NCBI RefSeq assembly: GCF_022761125.1
Contig: NZ_JAKWJR010000013.1
Span: forward strand, 1-64,000
Length of the DNA stretch: 64,000 nt
Direction of reading: 5' to 3'
Source: Nocardioides sp. SR21
GTDB taxonomy: Bacteria; Actinomycetota; Actinomycetes; Propionibacteriales; Nocardioidaceae
Below the pieces are notes generated by a model. That model saw nothing but the letters and a program-made list of their open reading frames with translations, was not told the origin of the DNA and ran no database searches. Of the stretch, positions 49,472 to 57,227 are shown piece by piece (positions within the stretch are counted from its first letter, which is position 1; every line of letters begins with the position of its first letter). A program made the translations under genes and the position numbers.

Positions 49472-50717
49472 ATGACAGCGATCGCCACTCCGAGACACCG
49501 CGTGTCGGTGGCGACCGCCCATGTCCACGCTGAGCTCGACACCGTTGCCGACGCATCGGTGTGGTCGATGGACGCTGCGGAGACCGCTGACACCCTGGTC
49601 GCGCTGACCCGCGTCGCGGCCCAGGTGGCAGAGCTGAAGGCCCGCGTGGCCGCGCATGCCGATGACCTGCACGTCGGGCAGGAGGTCGGCGCCGCCTCCG
49701 CGGCGAGCTGGCTGGCGCACACCACGAGGACCACCCGGCCTGCGGCGGCCGGCACCGTGAAGCTCGGTCATGCGCTCGAGGAGCATCCCCTCACGCGGGA
49801 CGCGCTGGCGCACGGCGAGGTGCTGTTGGAGCAGGCACGGGTGATCGTGCAGGCCGTCGACCAGCTCCCCGACGACATCGACCGCGACCTCGTCGCCAAA
49901 GCCGAAGCCCACCTGGTCGCCGAAGCAGCCCACCACGACGCGAAAGCCCTCCGCACCCTGGGCAAGCACCTGTTCGAGGTCATCGCCCCCGACGAGGCCG
50001 ACGCCCGCGAAGCCGCGATCCTCGAGGCCGAGGAGAAGGCCGCCGCCAAGGCCTGTCACCTGTCGATGTACGACGACGGACACGGCAAGACCCACGGCCG
50101 GTTCACCATCCCCACAGCCGAGGGCGCCCTGCTGCGCAAGATCCTGCTCGCGATCACCGCACCCAAGCACCAAGCACGCCACCCACGGCGCGGGCGCCGA
50201 ACGCCTCCCCACCCCCGAGGCCATGGGGAAGGCGCTGTGCGAGCTCATCACCCGCTACCCCACGAACCAGCTCCCGAAGAGCGGCGGCCTGCCCGCCACC
50301 CTCCTGGTCCTCATCGACGAAGACTCGCTGATGGGTCGTGTGGAGAAGGCCGGGGTGCTCGACACCGGGGAGAGGATCAGCCCCGGCGCCACCCGGCGGC
50401 TGTTGTGCGAGGCCGAGGTCATCCCCGTCGTCCTCGGCGGGGACTCCCAGCCTCTCGACGTCGGACGTGGGCGGCGGCTGCACACCAAGGCCCAGCGGTA
50501 CGCGATGGTCGTGCGCGACCGAGGCTGTCGCGCCGAGGGCTGCGACCGCACCCACACGCTCCAGGCCCACCACCAGATCGCATGGGCCCACGGCGGCCAT
50601 ACCAACCTCGACAACGCCGTCACGCTCTGCCACTGGCACCACCAACGCGCACACGACACGACCTACGACACCACCTACCTGCCCAACGGCGACGTCACCT
50701 TCCACCGACGCCAATAG
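49472..50717 (+). pseudogene. DUF222/HNH endonuclease gene with frameshift
   Basis: 13E12-type protein. The first part (49472 to about 50170) encodes DUF222: MDAAETADTLVALTRVAAQVAEL, then SAASWLAHTTRTTRPAAAG and HLSMYDDGHGKTHGRFTIPT. The second part (about 50184-50717, next frame) continues with HGAGAERLPTPEAMGKALCELI, RRLLCEAEVIPVVLGGDSQPLDVGR and the HNH motif CRAEGCDRTHTLQAHHQIAWAHGGHTNLDNAVTLCHWHH (positions 50525-50645). The frame changes by +1 near 50170-50185, where one extra base in GCACGCCACCC breaks the conserved segment. Joined, they make a normal-length protein of about 415 aa. It could be a recent real mutation or a sequencing error. Confidence 0.85.
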
Positions 50718-50781
50718 GCGTCACGTGCTCCCGTGGCAGCCTTGCGAGCACGCCCCACCCACCCCGAGGACGGAACCACCT

Positions 50782-51378
50782 GTGGCAGTTCAGATCGTCT
50801 TCGAGACGCACCAGACGACCGAGGACAACGAAGCCGGCATCGCCACCGGCTGGCTCCCCGGCAGGTTGTCGGCACTCGGGCGTCGGCAAGCGGTCGAGCT
50901 CGGCCGACGTCGCCGCGACGACGGGGTGGCCGCTGTGTTCAGCTCGGATCTCGCCCGCGCGGTCGAGACCGTCGACATCGCGTTCGCCGGCTGCGGCGTG
51001 CCGGTCCTGCTCGACTGGCGGTTGCGGGAGTGCGACTACGGCGAGCTCAACGGCGCGCCCCGCGAGCAGGTCCACGCTGATCGCCTGGCCTCCTTGGCCA
51101 CTCCCTACCCGGGCGGCGAGAGCTGGCAGCAGGCGGTCGATCGGGTCGGCCGGTTCCTCGGCGACGTTCCGACCCGATGGGACGGCGCCCGGGTCCTGGT
51201 CGTGGGCCACGTGGCGACTCAGCTCGGCCTCGACCACCACCTGCGCGGGACGCCGGTGGCCGAGGCCCTGTCGGCGGACTTCACGTGGCGCCCCGGCTGG
51301 GAGTACACCCTCGTCACGGACGACGGGCCTGCCGGCTCCGCTCCTCCAGCGCCTGGCGCTCGGCGGGGTTCTGGGTGA
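50782..51378 (+). CDS. Histidine phosphatase family protein
   Basis: 198-aa phosphoglycerate-mutase-like protein starting at GTG 50782. The catalytic motif, normally RHG.T.WN, is THQTTEDNEAG: the histidine is kept but the flanking Arg is Thr. The rest is typical: GWLPGRLSALGRRQAVELGRR, VFSSDLARAVETVDIAF, RECDYGELNG with the proton donor Glu, and the second catalytic His in VLVVGHVATQLGLDH. It may act on phosphorylated small molecules; the altered first motif defines a known subgroup of the superfamily. It converges with the sigma gene, overlapping its 3' end by 65 bp. Confidence 0.82.
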   Translation: MAVQIVFETHQTTEDNEAGIATGWLPGRLSALGRRQAVELGRRRRDDGVAAVFSSDLARAVETVDIAFAGCGVPVLLDWRLRECDYGELNGAPREQVHADRLASLATPYPGGESWQQAVDRVGRFLGDVPTRWDGARVLVVGHVATQLGLDHHLRGTPVAEALSADFTWRPGWEYTLVTDDGPAGSAPPAPGARRGSG

Positions 51379-52570
51379 GCTCGATCGCCCGGCGGTAGGC
51401 GACCGCCGCACCGGCGGCGTCGCCGGCGCGGGCGAGCAGCTCGGCGCGGGTGGCGTGGAACGGCTGGTAGCGCTCGAGCCGGTCGTCGACGTCGAGGCCG
51501 TCGAGCAGCGCGAGGCCGACGTGCGGGCCGTCGGCCATGGCGAGGGCGGCGGCCCGGTTGATCGTGACGACCGGTGACGGGGCGATGCGGGACAGCTCGC
51601 CGTACAGGGCGGCGATCTGGGGCCAGTCGGTGGCCTCCCAGTGAGGTGCCTCGGCATGCAGAGCCGCGATGGCCGCCTGCACCTGGAACTGTCCCGGTGA
51701 TCCGAGGCCGAGCGCTCGGTCCAGAGTCGCCGCGCCCTCCGCGATCGCACCCTGGTCCCAGCGACCGCGATCCTGGTCCTCCAAGGCGACGGGACGGCGG
51801 TGGGAGTCGGTGCGAGCCGGACGTCGGGCGTCGGTGAGCAGCAGGAAGGCGAGCAGGCCGAGCGCCTCGGAGTCGGCGGGGAGCAGCCCGGCGACCAGCC
51901 GGCTGAGCCGGATCGCCTCCTGGCACAGGTCGACCCGCACGAGGTCGTCACCCGAGCTGGCCACGTGACCCTCGGTGTAGACGAGGTGGAGCACGTGCAG
52001 GACACCGTGCACGCGCCCGGGGAGCTCGTCCTCGGCCGGCACGCGGTACGGGATCCCGGCCGCCTTGATCTTCCGCTTCGCGCGGACCAGGCGCTGGTAC
52101 ATCGTGCTCTCGGTCGTCAGGAACGCCCGCGCGACCTCGGAAACCTCCAGGCCGCCGACGACCCGCAGGGTCAGGGCGACGCGAGCCTCCAGGGAGAGCG
52201 CGGGATGGCAGCACGTGAACAGCAGCCGCAGCCGGTCGTCGTCGACGCCGCTGCGATCGAGCGGCTCGGGCTCGGCCTCGTCGTCGTGCCGCACCAGGAC
52301 CTCCAGCCGCTCGAGTGCGGCCGACCGCGTCGCCTCGCGACGGAGGCGGTCGACCGCGCGGCGGCGCGCGACGGTGGTGAGCCAGGCTCCGGGACGCGTG
52401 GGCACGCCCCGACCCGGCCACTCGGCCACCGCGGCCGCGAACGCGTCGGCCACCGCCTCCTCGGCCAGCCCGACGTCCCCACCGAGCTGACCGGCGAGCG
52501 TCGCGAGGAGCGGGGTCCACTCCTCGCGGTACGCCCGCTCGACGGCCTCGGCCGCATCCGATTCGGTCAA
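51314..52570 (-). CDS. ECF42-type sigma factor with TPR-like tail
   Basis: 418-aa extracytoplasmic-function sigma factor of the SigJ/ECF42 (DUF6596) type. Sigma-2: YREEWTPLLATLAGQLGGDVGLAEEAVADAFAAAVAEWP. Sigma-4: LFTCCHPALSLEARVALTLRVVGGLEVSEVARAFLTTESTMYQRLVRAKRKI. The long C-terminal extension (LPGRVHGVLHVLHLVYTEGH to the end) has TPR-like helices and is required in this group in place of an anti-sigma factor. The start is TTG 52570, overlapping the stop of the DGPF gene (TTGA); no ATG is available. It should transcribe its own DGPF-gene promoter. Confidence 0.9.
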   Translation of the reverse strand: MTESDAAEAVERAYREEWTPLLATLAGQLGGDVGLAEEAVADAFAAAVAEWPGRGVPTRPGAWLTTVARRRAVDRLRREATRSAALERLEVLVRHDDEAEPEPLDRSGVDDDRLRLLFTCCHPALSLEARVALTLRVVGGLEVSEVARAFLTTESTMYQRLVRAKRKIKAAGIPYRVPAEDELPGRVHGVLHVLHLVYTEGHVASSGDDLVRVDLCQEAIRLSRLVAGLLPADSEALGLLAFLLLTDARRPARTDSHRRPVALEDQDRGRWDQGAIAEGAATLDRALGLGSPGQFQVQAAIAALHAEAPHWEATDWPQIAALYGELSRIAPSPVVTINRAAALAMADGPHVGLALLDGLDVDDRLERYQPFHATRAELLARAGDAAGAAVAYRRAIELTQNPAERQALEERSRQARRP

Positions 52571-52926
52571 GCGTCCTGCTCGTGGCTGGACAGCGGCCGG
52601 ACCTCGACGGAGCCGTACGTCGCGTTCGGCATCCGCTTGGCCCAGGCCAGGGCGGCGTCCAGGTCCGGGACGTCGATGATGATGTAGCTGAAGAAGGACT
52701 CCTTCGTCTCCGCGAACGGGCCGTCGGTCACCAACGCCTCGTCGTTGCGGATGCGCAGGGTGGTGGCGGTCGCCTCCGTGTCGAGCCCGTGCGCAGCCAC
52801 CATCGAGCCGGTCTGGCCGAGCTCGCCCATCACCTCACCCCACTTCGCCATCTCGGCGTCGAACTCGGGGGTGCCCTCCTCGGGGCCGGTACCGGGCTCG
52901 TGACGGAGCAGCAGCATGTACTTCAT
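52567..52926 (-). CDS. DGPF/YciI-like partner protein
   Basis: 119-aa YCII-related protein with the signature VTDGPFAETKE near residue 70 (DGPF proteins). The start MKYMLLLRHEPG and end FSYIIIDVPDLDAALAWAKRMP are typical. These ferredoxin-like alpha/beta proteins are the conserved genomic partners and targets of ECF42 sigma factors. Their biochemical role is unsettled. It is translationally coupled to the sigma gene, and its promoter resembles the ECF42 consensus. Confidence 0.92.
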   Translation of the reverse strand: MKYMLLLRHEPGTGPEEGTPEFDAEMAKWGEVMGELGQTGSMVAAHGLDTEATATTLRIRNDEALVTDGPFAETKESFFSYIIIDVPDLDAALAWAKRMPNATYGSVEVRPLSSHEQDA

Positions 52927-52970
52927 GGGAAGCCTCCAAGAACTTCGAGTGGAACGTTGCCTGTCATCCT

Positions 52971-52999
52971 GACGTCGCGGCGCTCGGCCGGATTCGACA
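52971..52999 (-). promoter_or_regulatory. Candidate ECF42 promoter
   Basis: On the minus strand TGTCGA (52994-52999) is followed after 16 nt by CGACGTC (52971-52977). This resembles the TGTCGA / CG(A/T)C pattern reported for ECF42 target genes. It lies 45 nt before the DGPF gene start and would make the sigma operon autoregulated. Confidence 0.6.
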
Positions 53000-53066
53000 C
53001 CTTTCTCGAAACTCTTTCAAAGAATCTTCTCCGGCCCCGGAAGGTGCGCGAACGCTGCCATCACTC

Positions 53067-53092
53067 GGGTCGATCACGATCGTGGTCGACCC
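53067..53092. terminator. Palindromic hairpin downstream of FAD oxidoreductase
   Basis: GGGTCGA (53067-53073) pairs with TCGACCC (53086-53092), with the self-complementary CACGATCGTG inside. It lies 17 bp after the stop of the minus-strand gene at 53110 and upstream of the ECF42 operon. Confidence 0.6.
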
Positions 53093-53109
53093 GGACCTCG
53101 GCACCACGA

Positions 53110-54681
53110 TCAGGGCCGTACGACGCGGCGGGACCGTGCTCCTGACGGCGTGAGCCGCCGGTGCGCGATGGCCGCCCGGGCGGCGTTGCTGCCCGCCGCG
53201 CCGTGCACGCCACCACCCGGGTGTGCGGAGGCGGAGCCGAGGTACAGACCGCGGATCGGGGTCTCGGCACGGCCGAGGCCGGGCACCGGCCGGAACACGA
53301 GCTGCTGGTGCAGCTGCGCCGTACCCCCGTTGAGGGCGCCACCGACGAGGTTGGCGTTGCGGGCCTCGAGGTCGGCGGGGCCGAGGATCCGCCGGGCGAG
53401 CACGCGCGAGCCGAAGCCCGGCGCCAGCTCCTCGAGCCGCGACTGCATGAGGTCGGCGAACCGCTCCAGCGAGTCGCGGTCCCAAGCGACGCCCTGCGGG
53501 ACGTGCGTGTACGCCCACATCGACTCCGTGCCGGCCGGCGAGCGCGTCGGGTCGGTGGTCGTCATCTGCCCGGCGAGCAGGAAGGGGCGGTCCGGCACGA
53601 CGCCCGCGCCGATCTGCTGCAGCGCCCGCTGGATCTCGTCGACCGAGTCCGCGACGTGCACCGTCCCGGGGGCGTACGGCGGCGCGACCCCCCAGGGCAC
53701 CGGGGCGGACAGCGCCCAGTCGACCTTCACCGTGCCCGGGTCGAGCTCGAAGCGCTGCATCCGGCGCATCGTGCGCACCGGCAGGTCCGAGGCCGGCACC
53801 AGGCCGCCGTACAGCGCGGTCGCGGAGACGTCGGCGACGACGGTCGAGGCGGCCAGCCGCGACCCGTCGGCGAGGCGTACGCCGCGCACCCGCCGGCCCG
53901 AGACCTCGATGCGGGTCACCTCGGCCGAGCACCGCACCTCTCCCCCACGTGACTCGAACCGCCGCACCAGCGCGCCCGCGAGCTCACCCGCTCCGCCCTC
54001 CGGCACCGGCCAGCCGACGGTCTGCCCGAGCATCGCGAGGAGCACCGCCATCAGCCCGGACCCGGGCGCATCCAGCGGGATGTCGGCGTGGCCCCCGTTG
54101 CCGGCGAGGAGCAGCCCGGGCGCCGTACCCCCGAAGCGGGTGCGGGCGAGCGACGCGACCGGCGTCAGCAGCATCCGCACGAAGTCGAGCCCGCCCGCCT
54201 TCCGCAGGTGCGCCAGCCCGGTCATCGTGCGACGCACCGGCGGGAACGGGGACAGCAGCGCGCCGACCATGTCGTCGCCGATCGCGTCCCACGACTCGCA
54301 CAGCGCCAGCCACGCCGCCCCGTCGCCGGCATGCAGGTCGTCCAGCAGCCCGGCCGTGACCGCGCGGTCACGGTGCAGGATCGCCCACCGGCCCGCGGCG
54401 GGGTCGAAGTGCCCGAGCACCGCCGGCGCGTGCCGCCACACCAGGCCGTGCTCCTCCAGCCGCAGCGCGTGGATCACCGGCGACGCCGCGGCCAGCGGGT
54501 AGAACGCGCTCATCGTGTCGTGCACGAAGTCGGGGTGTACGTCGCGGTCGCTGCGCACCGCTCCCCCGGGTGTCGGCTGTGCCTCGAGCACCAGCACCGA
54601 CCAGCCGGCGTCGAGCAGCAGGTTCGCCGCGACCAGGCCGTTCGGCCCGGCCCCGACGACGATCGCGTCGGGTTCACCCAC
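53110..54681 (-). CDS. FAD-dependent oxidoreductase, phytoene-desaturase-like
   Basis: 523-aa flavoprotein. It starts at GTG 54681 with the dinucleotide-binding motif AIVVGAGPNGLVAANLLLDAG and the Glu in LVLEAQPTPGGAVRSD. Mid-protein features include the second FAD region VRCSAEVTRIEVSGRRVRGVRLADG with VVADVSA. The C-terminal FAD motif is RGLYLGSASAHPGGGVHGAAGSNAARAA. This layout is that of the NAD(P)/FAD-dependent phytoene desaturase-like family (including CrtI and actinobacterial homologues). No carotenoid genes are nearby, so the substrate is open. It overlaps the SRPBCC gene by 8 bp and forms an operon with it and the F420 enzyme. Confidence 0.85.
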   Translation of the reverse strand: MGEPDAIVVGAGPNGLVAANLLLDAGWSVLVLEAQPTPGGAVRSDRDVHPDFVHDTMSAFYPLAAASPVIHALRLEEHGLVWRHAPAVLGHFDPAAGRWAILHRDRAVTAGLLDDLHAGDGAAWLALCESWDAIGDDMVGALLSPFPPVRRTMTGLAHLRKAGGLDFVRMLLTPVASLARTRFGGTAPGLLLAGNGGHADIPLDAPGSGLMAVLLAMLGQTVGWPVPEGGAGELAGALVRRFESRGGEVRCSAEVTRIEVSGRRVRGVRLADGSRLAASTVVADVSATALYGGLVPASDLPVRTMRRMQRFELDPGTVKVDWALSAPVPWGVAPPYAPGTVHVADSVDEIQRALQQIGAGVVPDRPFLLAGQMTTTDPTRSPAGTESMWAYTHVPQGVAWDRDSLERFADLMQSRLEELAPGFGSRVLARRILGPADLEARNANLVGGALNGGTAQLHQQLVFRPVPGLGRAETPIRGLYLGSASAHPGGGVHGAAGSNAARAAIAHRRLTPSGARSRRVVRP

Positions 54682-55120
54682 GCGCGGACCGGCGTTCCGC
54701 GAGGTAGGCGAGCCGGCGCAGGCTCTCGACGTTGCGCCACTTCAGCCCGGGGTCGCGCAGCAGGCGCGGCACCAGCAGCGCCGGCCCCGAGATGGCGTCC
54801 TCCTCGATCACGACTCGAGTATGGCCGTCGTCGGCGGGCTCCAGGGTGATCCGCACGCCGGCCGCTCCGGTCGGCCAGGCTCGGGCGCGCAGAGCCAGGG
54901 ACCGACCGGGAGCGGACTCCGCGACCTCGGTGGTGTCGTCGATGAGCAGGGGCCACGAACCAACGGAGTGGTGCAACTGGGAGCCGACCGTCGGCCAGTC
55001 GGTGTCGACCTCGCGCATCCGGGACGCGCCGACGACCCAGAGCGGGTACAACCAGCCGTCGGCCAGCACGTCCCAGACCTGGTCGGGGGTCGCCTTCATG
55101 ACGCGCGTGTTGGTCGCCAT
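54674..55120 (-). CDS. SRPBCC-fold (polyketide cyclase/START-like) protein
   Basis: 148-aa helix-grip protein. The N-terminal ATPDQVWDVLADGWLYPLWVVGASRMREVD and the later strands LRARAWPTGAAGVRITLEPADDGHTRVVIEEDAISGP match SRPBCC proteins that bind hydrophobic ligands. The C-terminal LLRDPGLKWRNVESLRRLAYLAE is the long amphipathic helix. It is coupled by an 8-bp overlap to the FAD oxidoreductase. Likely it binds or hands over the same lipophilic substrate. Confidence 0.8.
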   Translation of the reverse strand: MATNTRVMKATPDQVWDVLADGWLYPLWVVGASRMREVDTDWPTVGSQLHHSVGSWPLLIDDTTEVAESAPGRSLALRARAWPTGAAGVRITLEPADDGHTRVVIEEDAISGPALLVPRLLRDPGLKWRNVESLRRLAYLAERRSARG

Positions 55121-55121
55121 C

Positions 55122-56069
55122 TCAACTGACCTTCGGCAGGACGTGCTTGCCGTAGAAGTCGATCATCTCCAGGTAGTGCGGGCCCATGTTGGCGAGGTAG
55201 AGCTCGTCGTAGCCCGCGTCGGCGTACGACCGGACCTGGTCGAGGTGGTCCTCAGGGTCGTCGCCCGCGACGACCGAGTCGCGGGTCGAGTCCATCGTGA
55301 CCAGCTCGGTGGCCTGCTCGAAGTGCTCCGGCGTCGGCAGGATCTGCGCGAGCTCCCCGGGCAGCCCGGCGTTCGGCCACAACCGGTGCGCGTGCTCCCA
55401 GCCCTCCTCCTTGGTCGGTGCGTAGGCGACCTTGGCGCCGGCCTGCGCCGGCCTGCCGTCGGCGCTGGCACGGAACCGGTTCAGCAGCTCCGGGTCCGGC
55501 GAGGTGCTGATGTAGCCGTCGCCGATCCGCGCCGCGAGGTCGACCGCCTTCGGCCCGAAGCCGGACACGAAGATCTCCGGCGGCACGTCCGGCACGTTGT
55601 AGATCCGCGCGTGCTCGACCGTGTAGTGCCGCCCGCGGTGGTTGACCACCTCGCCCTTCCAGAGCTCCCGGATCAGGCCGACCGCCTCCTCGAGCATCTC
55701 GAGGCGTACGTCGGCCGTGGGCCACGGGCCGCCCAGGATGCTCTCGTTGAGGGCCTCACCGGTGCCCACGCCGAGGGTGAACCGGCCCTCGAGCAGCTCG
55801 GCGCTGGTGCCGGCCGCCTGGGCGATGACCGCGGGGTGCACGCGGGTCGTGGGACACGTGACCGCGGTGGTCACGTGGAGCTTGCAGACCTGGCTGATCG
55901 CGCCGATCACGCTCCACACCAGGGGGCTGTTCCCCTGCTCGTTGTTCCACGGATGGAAGTGGTCGCTGATCCACAAGGCCTCGAAGCCGGCCTCCTCCGC
56001 TGCCCTGGCCTGAGCGATGAGCTCGGCCGGTCCGTACTCCTCGGTCGACAGGAAATATCCGATGCGCAT
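55122..56069 (-). CDS. F420-dependent luciferase-like oxidoreductase (2)
   Basis: 315-aa TIM-barrel oxidoreductase of the TIGR03557-like subgroup. RIGYFLSTEEYGPAELIAQARAAEEAGFEALWISDHFHPWNNEQGNSP is the N-terminal hallmark; VTTAVTCPTTRVHPAVIAQAAGT and LEGRFTLGVGTGEALNESI follow. It resembles F420-dependent glucose-6-phosphate dehydrogenase and other deazaflavin enzymes. The ATG at 56069 is 8 nt from a GGGTAC hexamer, so translation is probably leaderless. First gene of a three-gene unit with the SRPBCC and FAD genes. Confidence 0.88.
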   Translation of the reverse strand: MRIGYFLSTEEYGPAELIAQARAAEEAGFEALWISDHFHPWNNEQGNSPLVWSVIGAISQVCKLHVTTAVTCPTTRVHPAVIAQAAGTSAELLEGRFTLGVGTGEALNESILGGPWPTADVRLEMLEEAVGLIRELWKGEVVNHRGRHYTVEHARIYNVPDVPPEIFVSGFGPKAVDLAARIGDGYISTSPDPELLNRFRASADGRPAQAGAKVAYAPTKEEGWEHAHRLWPNAGLPGELAQILPTPEHFEQATELVTMDSTRDSVVAGDDPEDHLDQVRSYADAGYDELYLANMGPHYLEMIDFYGKHVLPKVS

Positions 56070-56077
56070 GCCGCCAA

Positions 56078-56090
56078 GTACCCGGGGTAC
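56078..56090. promoter_or_regulatory. Overlapping divergent SigB-type -10 elements
   Basis: Minus-strand GGGTAC (56078-56083) and plus-strand GGGTAC (56085-56090) are one base apart. Each is exactly 8 nt from the start codon it faces (56069 and 56099). No -35 of GTTT type is clear on either side. Confidence 0.6.
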
Positions 56091-56098
56091 GAAGCGGC

Positions 56099-57055
56099 AT
56101 GCGAACGACCACGCTCCCCCGTCCGCGGGGTGAACTCACCGAGCACCTCTTCTCCGCGCTCCGCGCCGGTGGCGACTTCCGTGGCCTGGCGACGAAGACC
56201 ACCGGCGACGACGCCGCCCTCGCCCTGTGGGTCCTGCACGAGCTGCACTACCGCGGCCTGACCGACATCGACGACGCCCTCGAGTGGGACCCGCAGCTGC
56301 TGCGGGTCCGCCGCCAGCTCGAGGCCGACCTCGAGGACCGGCTCCGCTCCCGCTTCCACGCCCCCGCCGGGCTGTCGTTCGTCGAGGACGCCCTCGACTG
56401 GATCGACGAGCAGGACGGCCCGTCGCTTGCCCGCCACGTGCACCGCAACGCGAGCCGCGACCAGGTCCTCGACCTGCTGGCGGTGCGCTCGATCTACCAC
56501 CTCAAGGAGTCCGACCCGGTCGCCTGGGTGGTGCCGCGGCTGGGCGTGCGCGCCAAGGCCGCGCTGATGGAGCTGCAGTACGACGAGTACGGCGGCGGCG
56601 ACCCGAACCGCCTGCACCACCACCTGTTCGAGCTCGGCATGGAGGCCAGCGGGCTCGATCCGGCGTACGACGCCCACCTCGACGCGGTGCCGCTCGAGGC
56701 GTTGGAGCAGAACAACACGCTGTCGCTGTTCGGCCTGCACCGGCGGCTGCGCGGCGCGGCGCTCGGTCACCTCGCGGCGTTCGAGGCGACCAGCTCGCTG
56801 CCGTCGCGGCGGATGGCCGAGGGTCTGAGGCGGCTGGACTTCCCCGACGAGCTGGTCGAGTACTACACCGAGCACGTCGAGGCCGACGCGGTGCACGAGC
56901 AGCTCGCCGTGCGCACGATCTGCGCGGGGCTGCTCGCCGAGGAGCCCGAGCTCGAGGGCGACGTGTGGTTCGGGGCGTACACCTGCCTCGACCTGGAGTC
57001 CCGGTTCGCGCACGCGATGTTCGCCCGGTGGGGCATCGAGGAGAGGGCCGCATGA
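56099..57055 (+). CDS. Haem-oxygenase-like iron-containing redox enzyme
   Basis: 318-aa helical protein of the iron-containing redox enzyme family (Haem_oxygenas_2, HDO fold). Candidate metal ligands come from the helices ALMELQYDEYGGGDPNRLHHHLFELGMEASG and ELVEYYTEHVEADAVHEQLAVRTICAGL (Glu/His patterns E...H and D..H), as in di-iron HDO oxidases. ATG 56099 has no ribosome site but follows GGGTAC by 8 nt. Its stop overlaps the start of the CDGSH gene, so the two proteins are made together. The reaction is unknown; the CDGSH cluster could supply electrons. Confidence 0.82.
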   Translation: MRTTTLPRPRGELTEHLFSALRAGGDFRGLATKTTGDDAALALWVLHELHYRGLTDIDDALEWDPQLLRVRRQLEADLEDRLRSRFHAPAGLSFVEDALDWIDEQDGPSLARHVHRNASRDQVLDLLAVRSIYHLKESDPVAWVVPRLGVRAKAALMELQYDEYGGGDPNRLHHHLFELGMEASGLDPAYDAHLDAVPLEALEQNNTLSLFGLHRRLRGAALGHLAAFEATSSLPSRRMAEGLRRLDFPDELVEYYTEHVEADAVHEQLAVRTICAGLLAEEPELEGDVWFGAYTCLDLESRFAHAMFARWGIEERAA

Positions 57056-57225
57056 GCTACGAGCACCCCGACACGATCGTGTGCCCGGGCGGCCCCATGC
57101 TGGTGCGCGACCACCCCGACAGCGACCGACCCGTCGCGGCGGTCTGCCGCTGCGAGAAGTCCGCGCGCTTCCCCTGGTGCGACGGCACGCACAAGGTGCT
57201 GCCGGCCGACCAGCGCCCCAGCTGA
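57052..57225 (+). CDS. CDGSH iron-sulfur protein
   Basis: 57-aa protein with a complete CDGSH signature: CRCEKSARFPWCDGTH, giving the three Cys and one His that bind a 2Fe-2S cluster in mitoNEET-like proteins. ATG 57052 overlaps the preceding stop (ATGA). The N-terminal half (VCPGGPMLVRD) matches stand-alone bacterial CDGSH proteins that pair with iron-containing redox enzymes. A role as electron donor or cluster carrier to the upstream enzyme is the natural inference. Confidence 0.9.
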   Translation: MSYEHPDTIVCPGGPMLVRDHPDSDRPVAAVCRCEKSARFPWCDGTHKVLPADQRPS

Positions 57226-57227
57226 GG

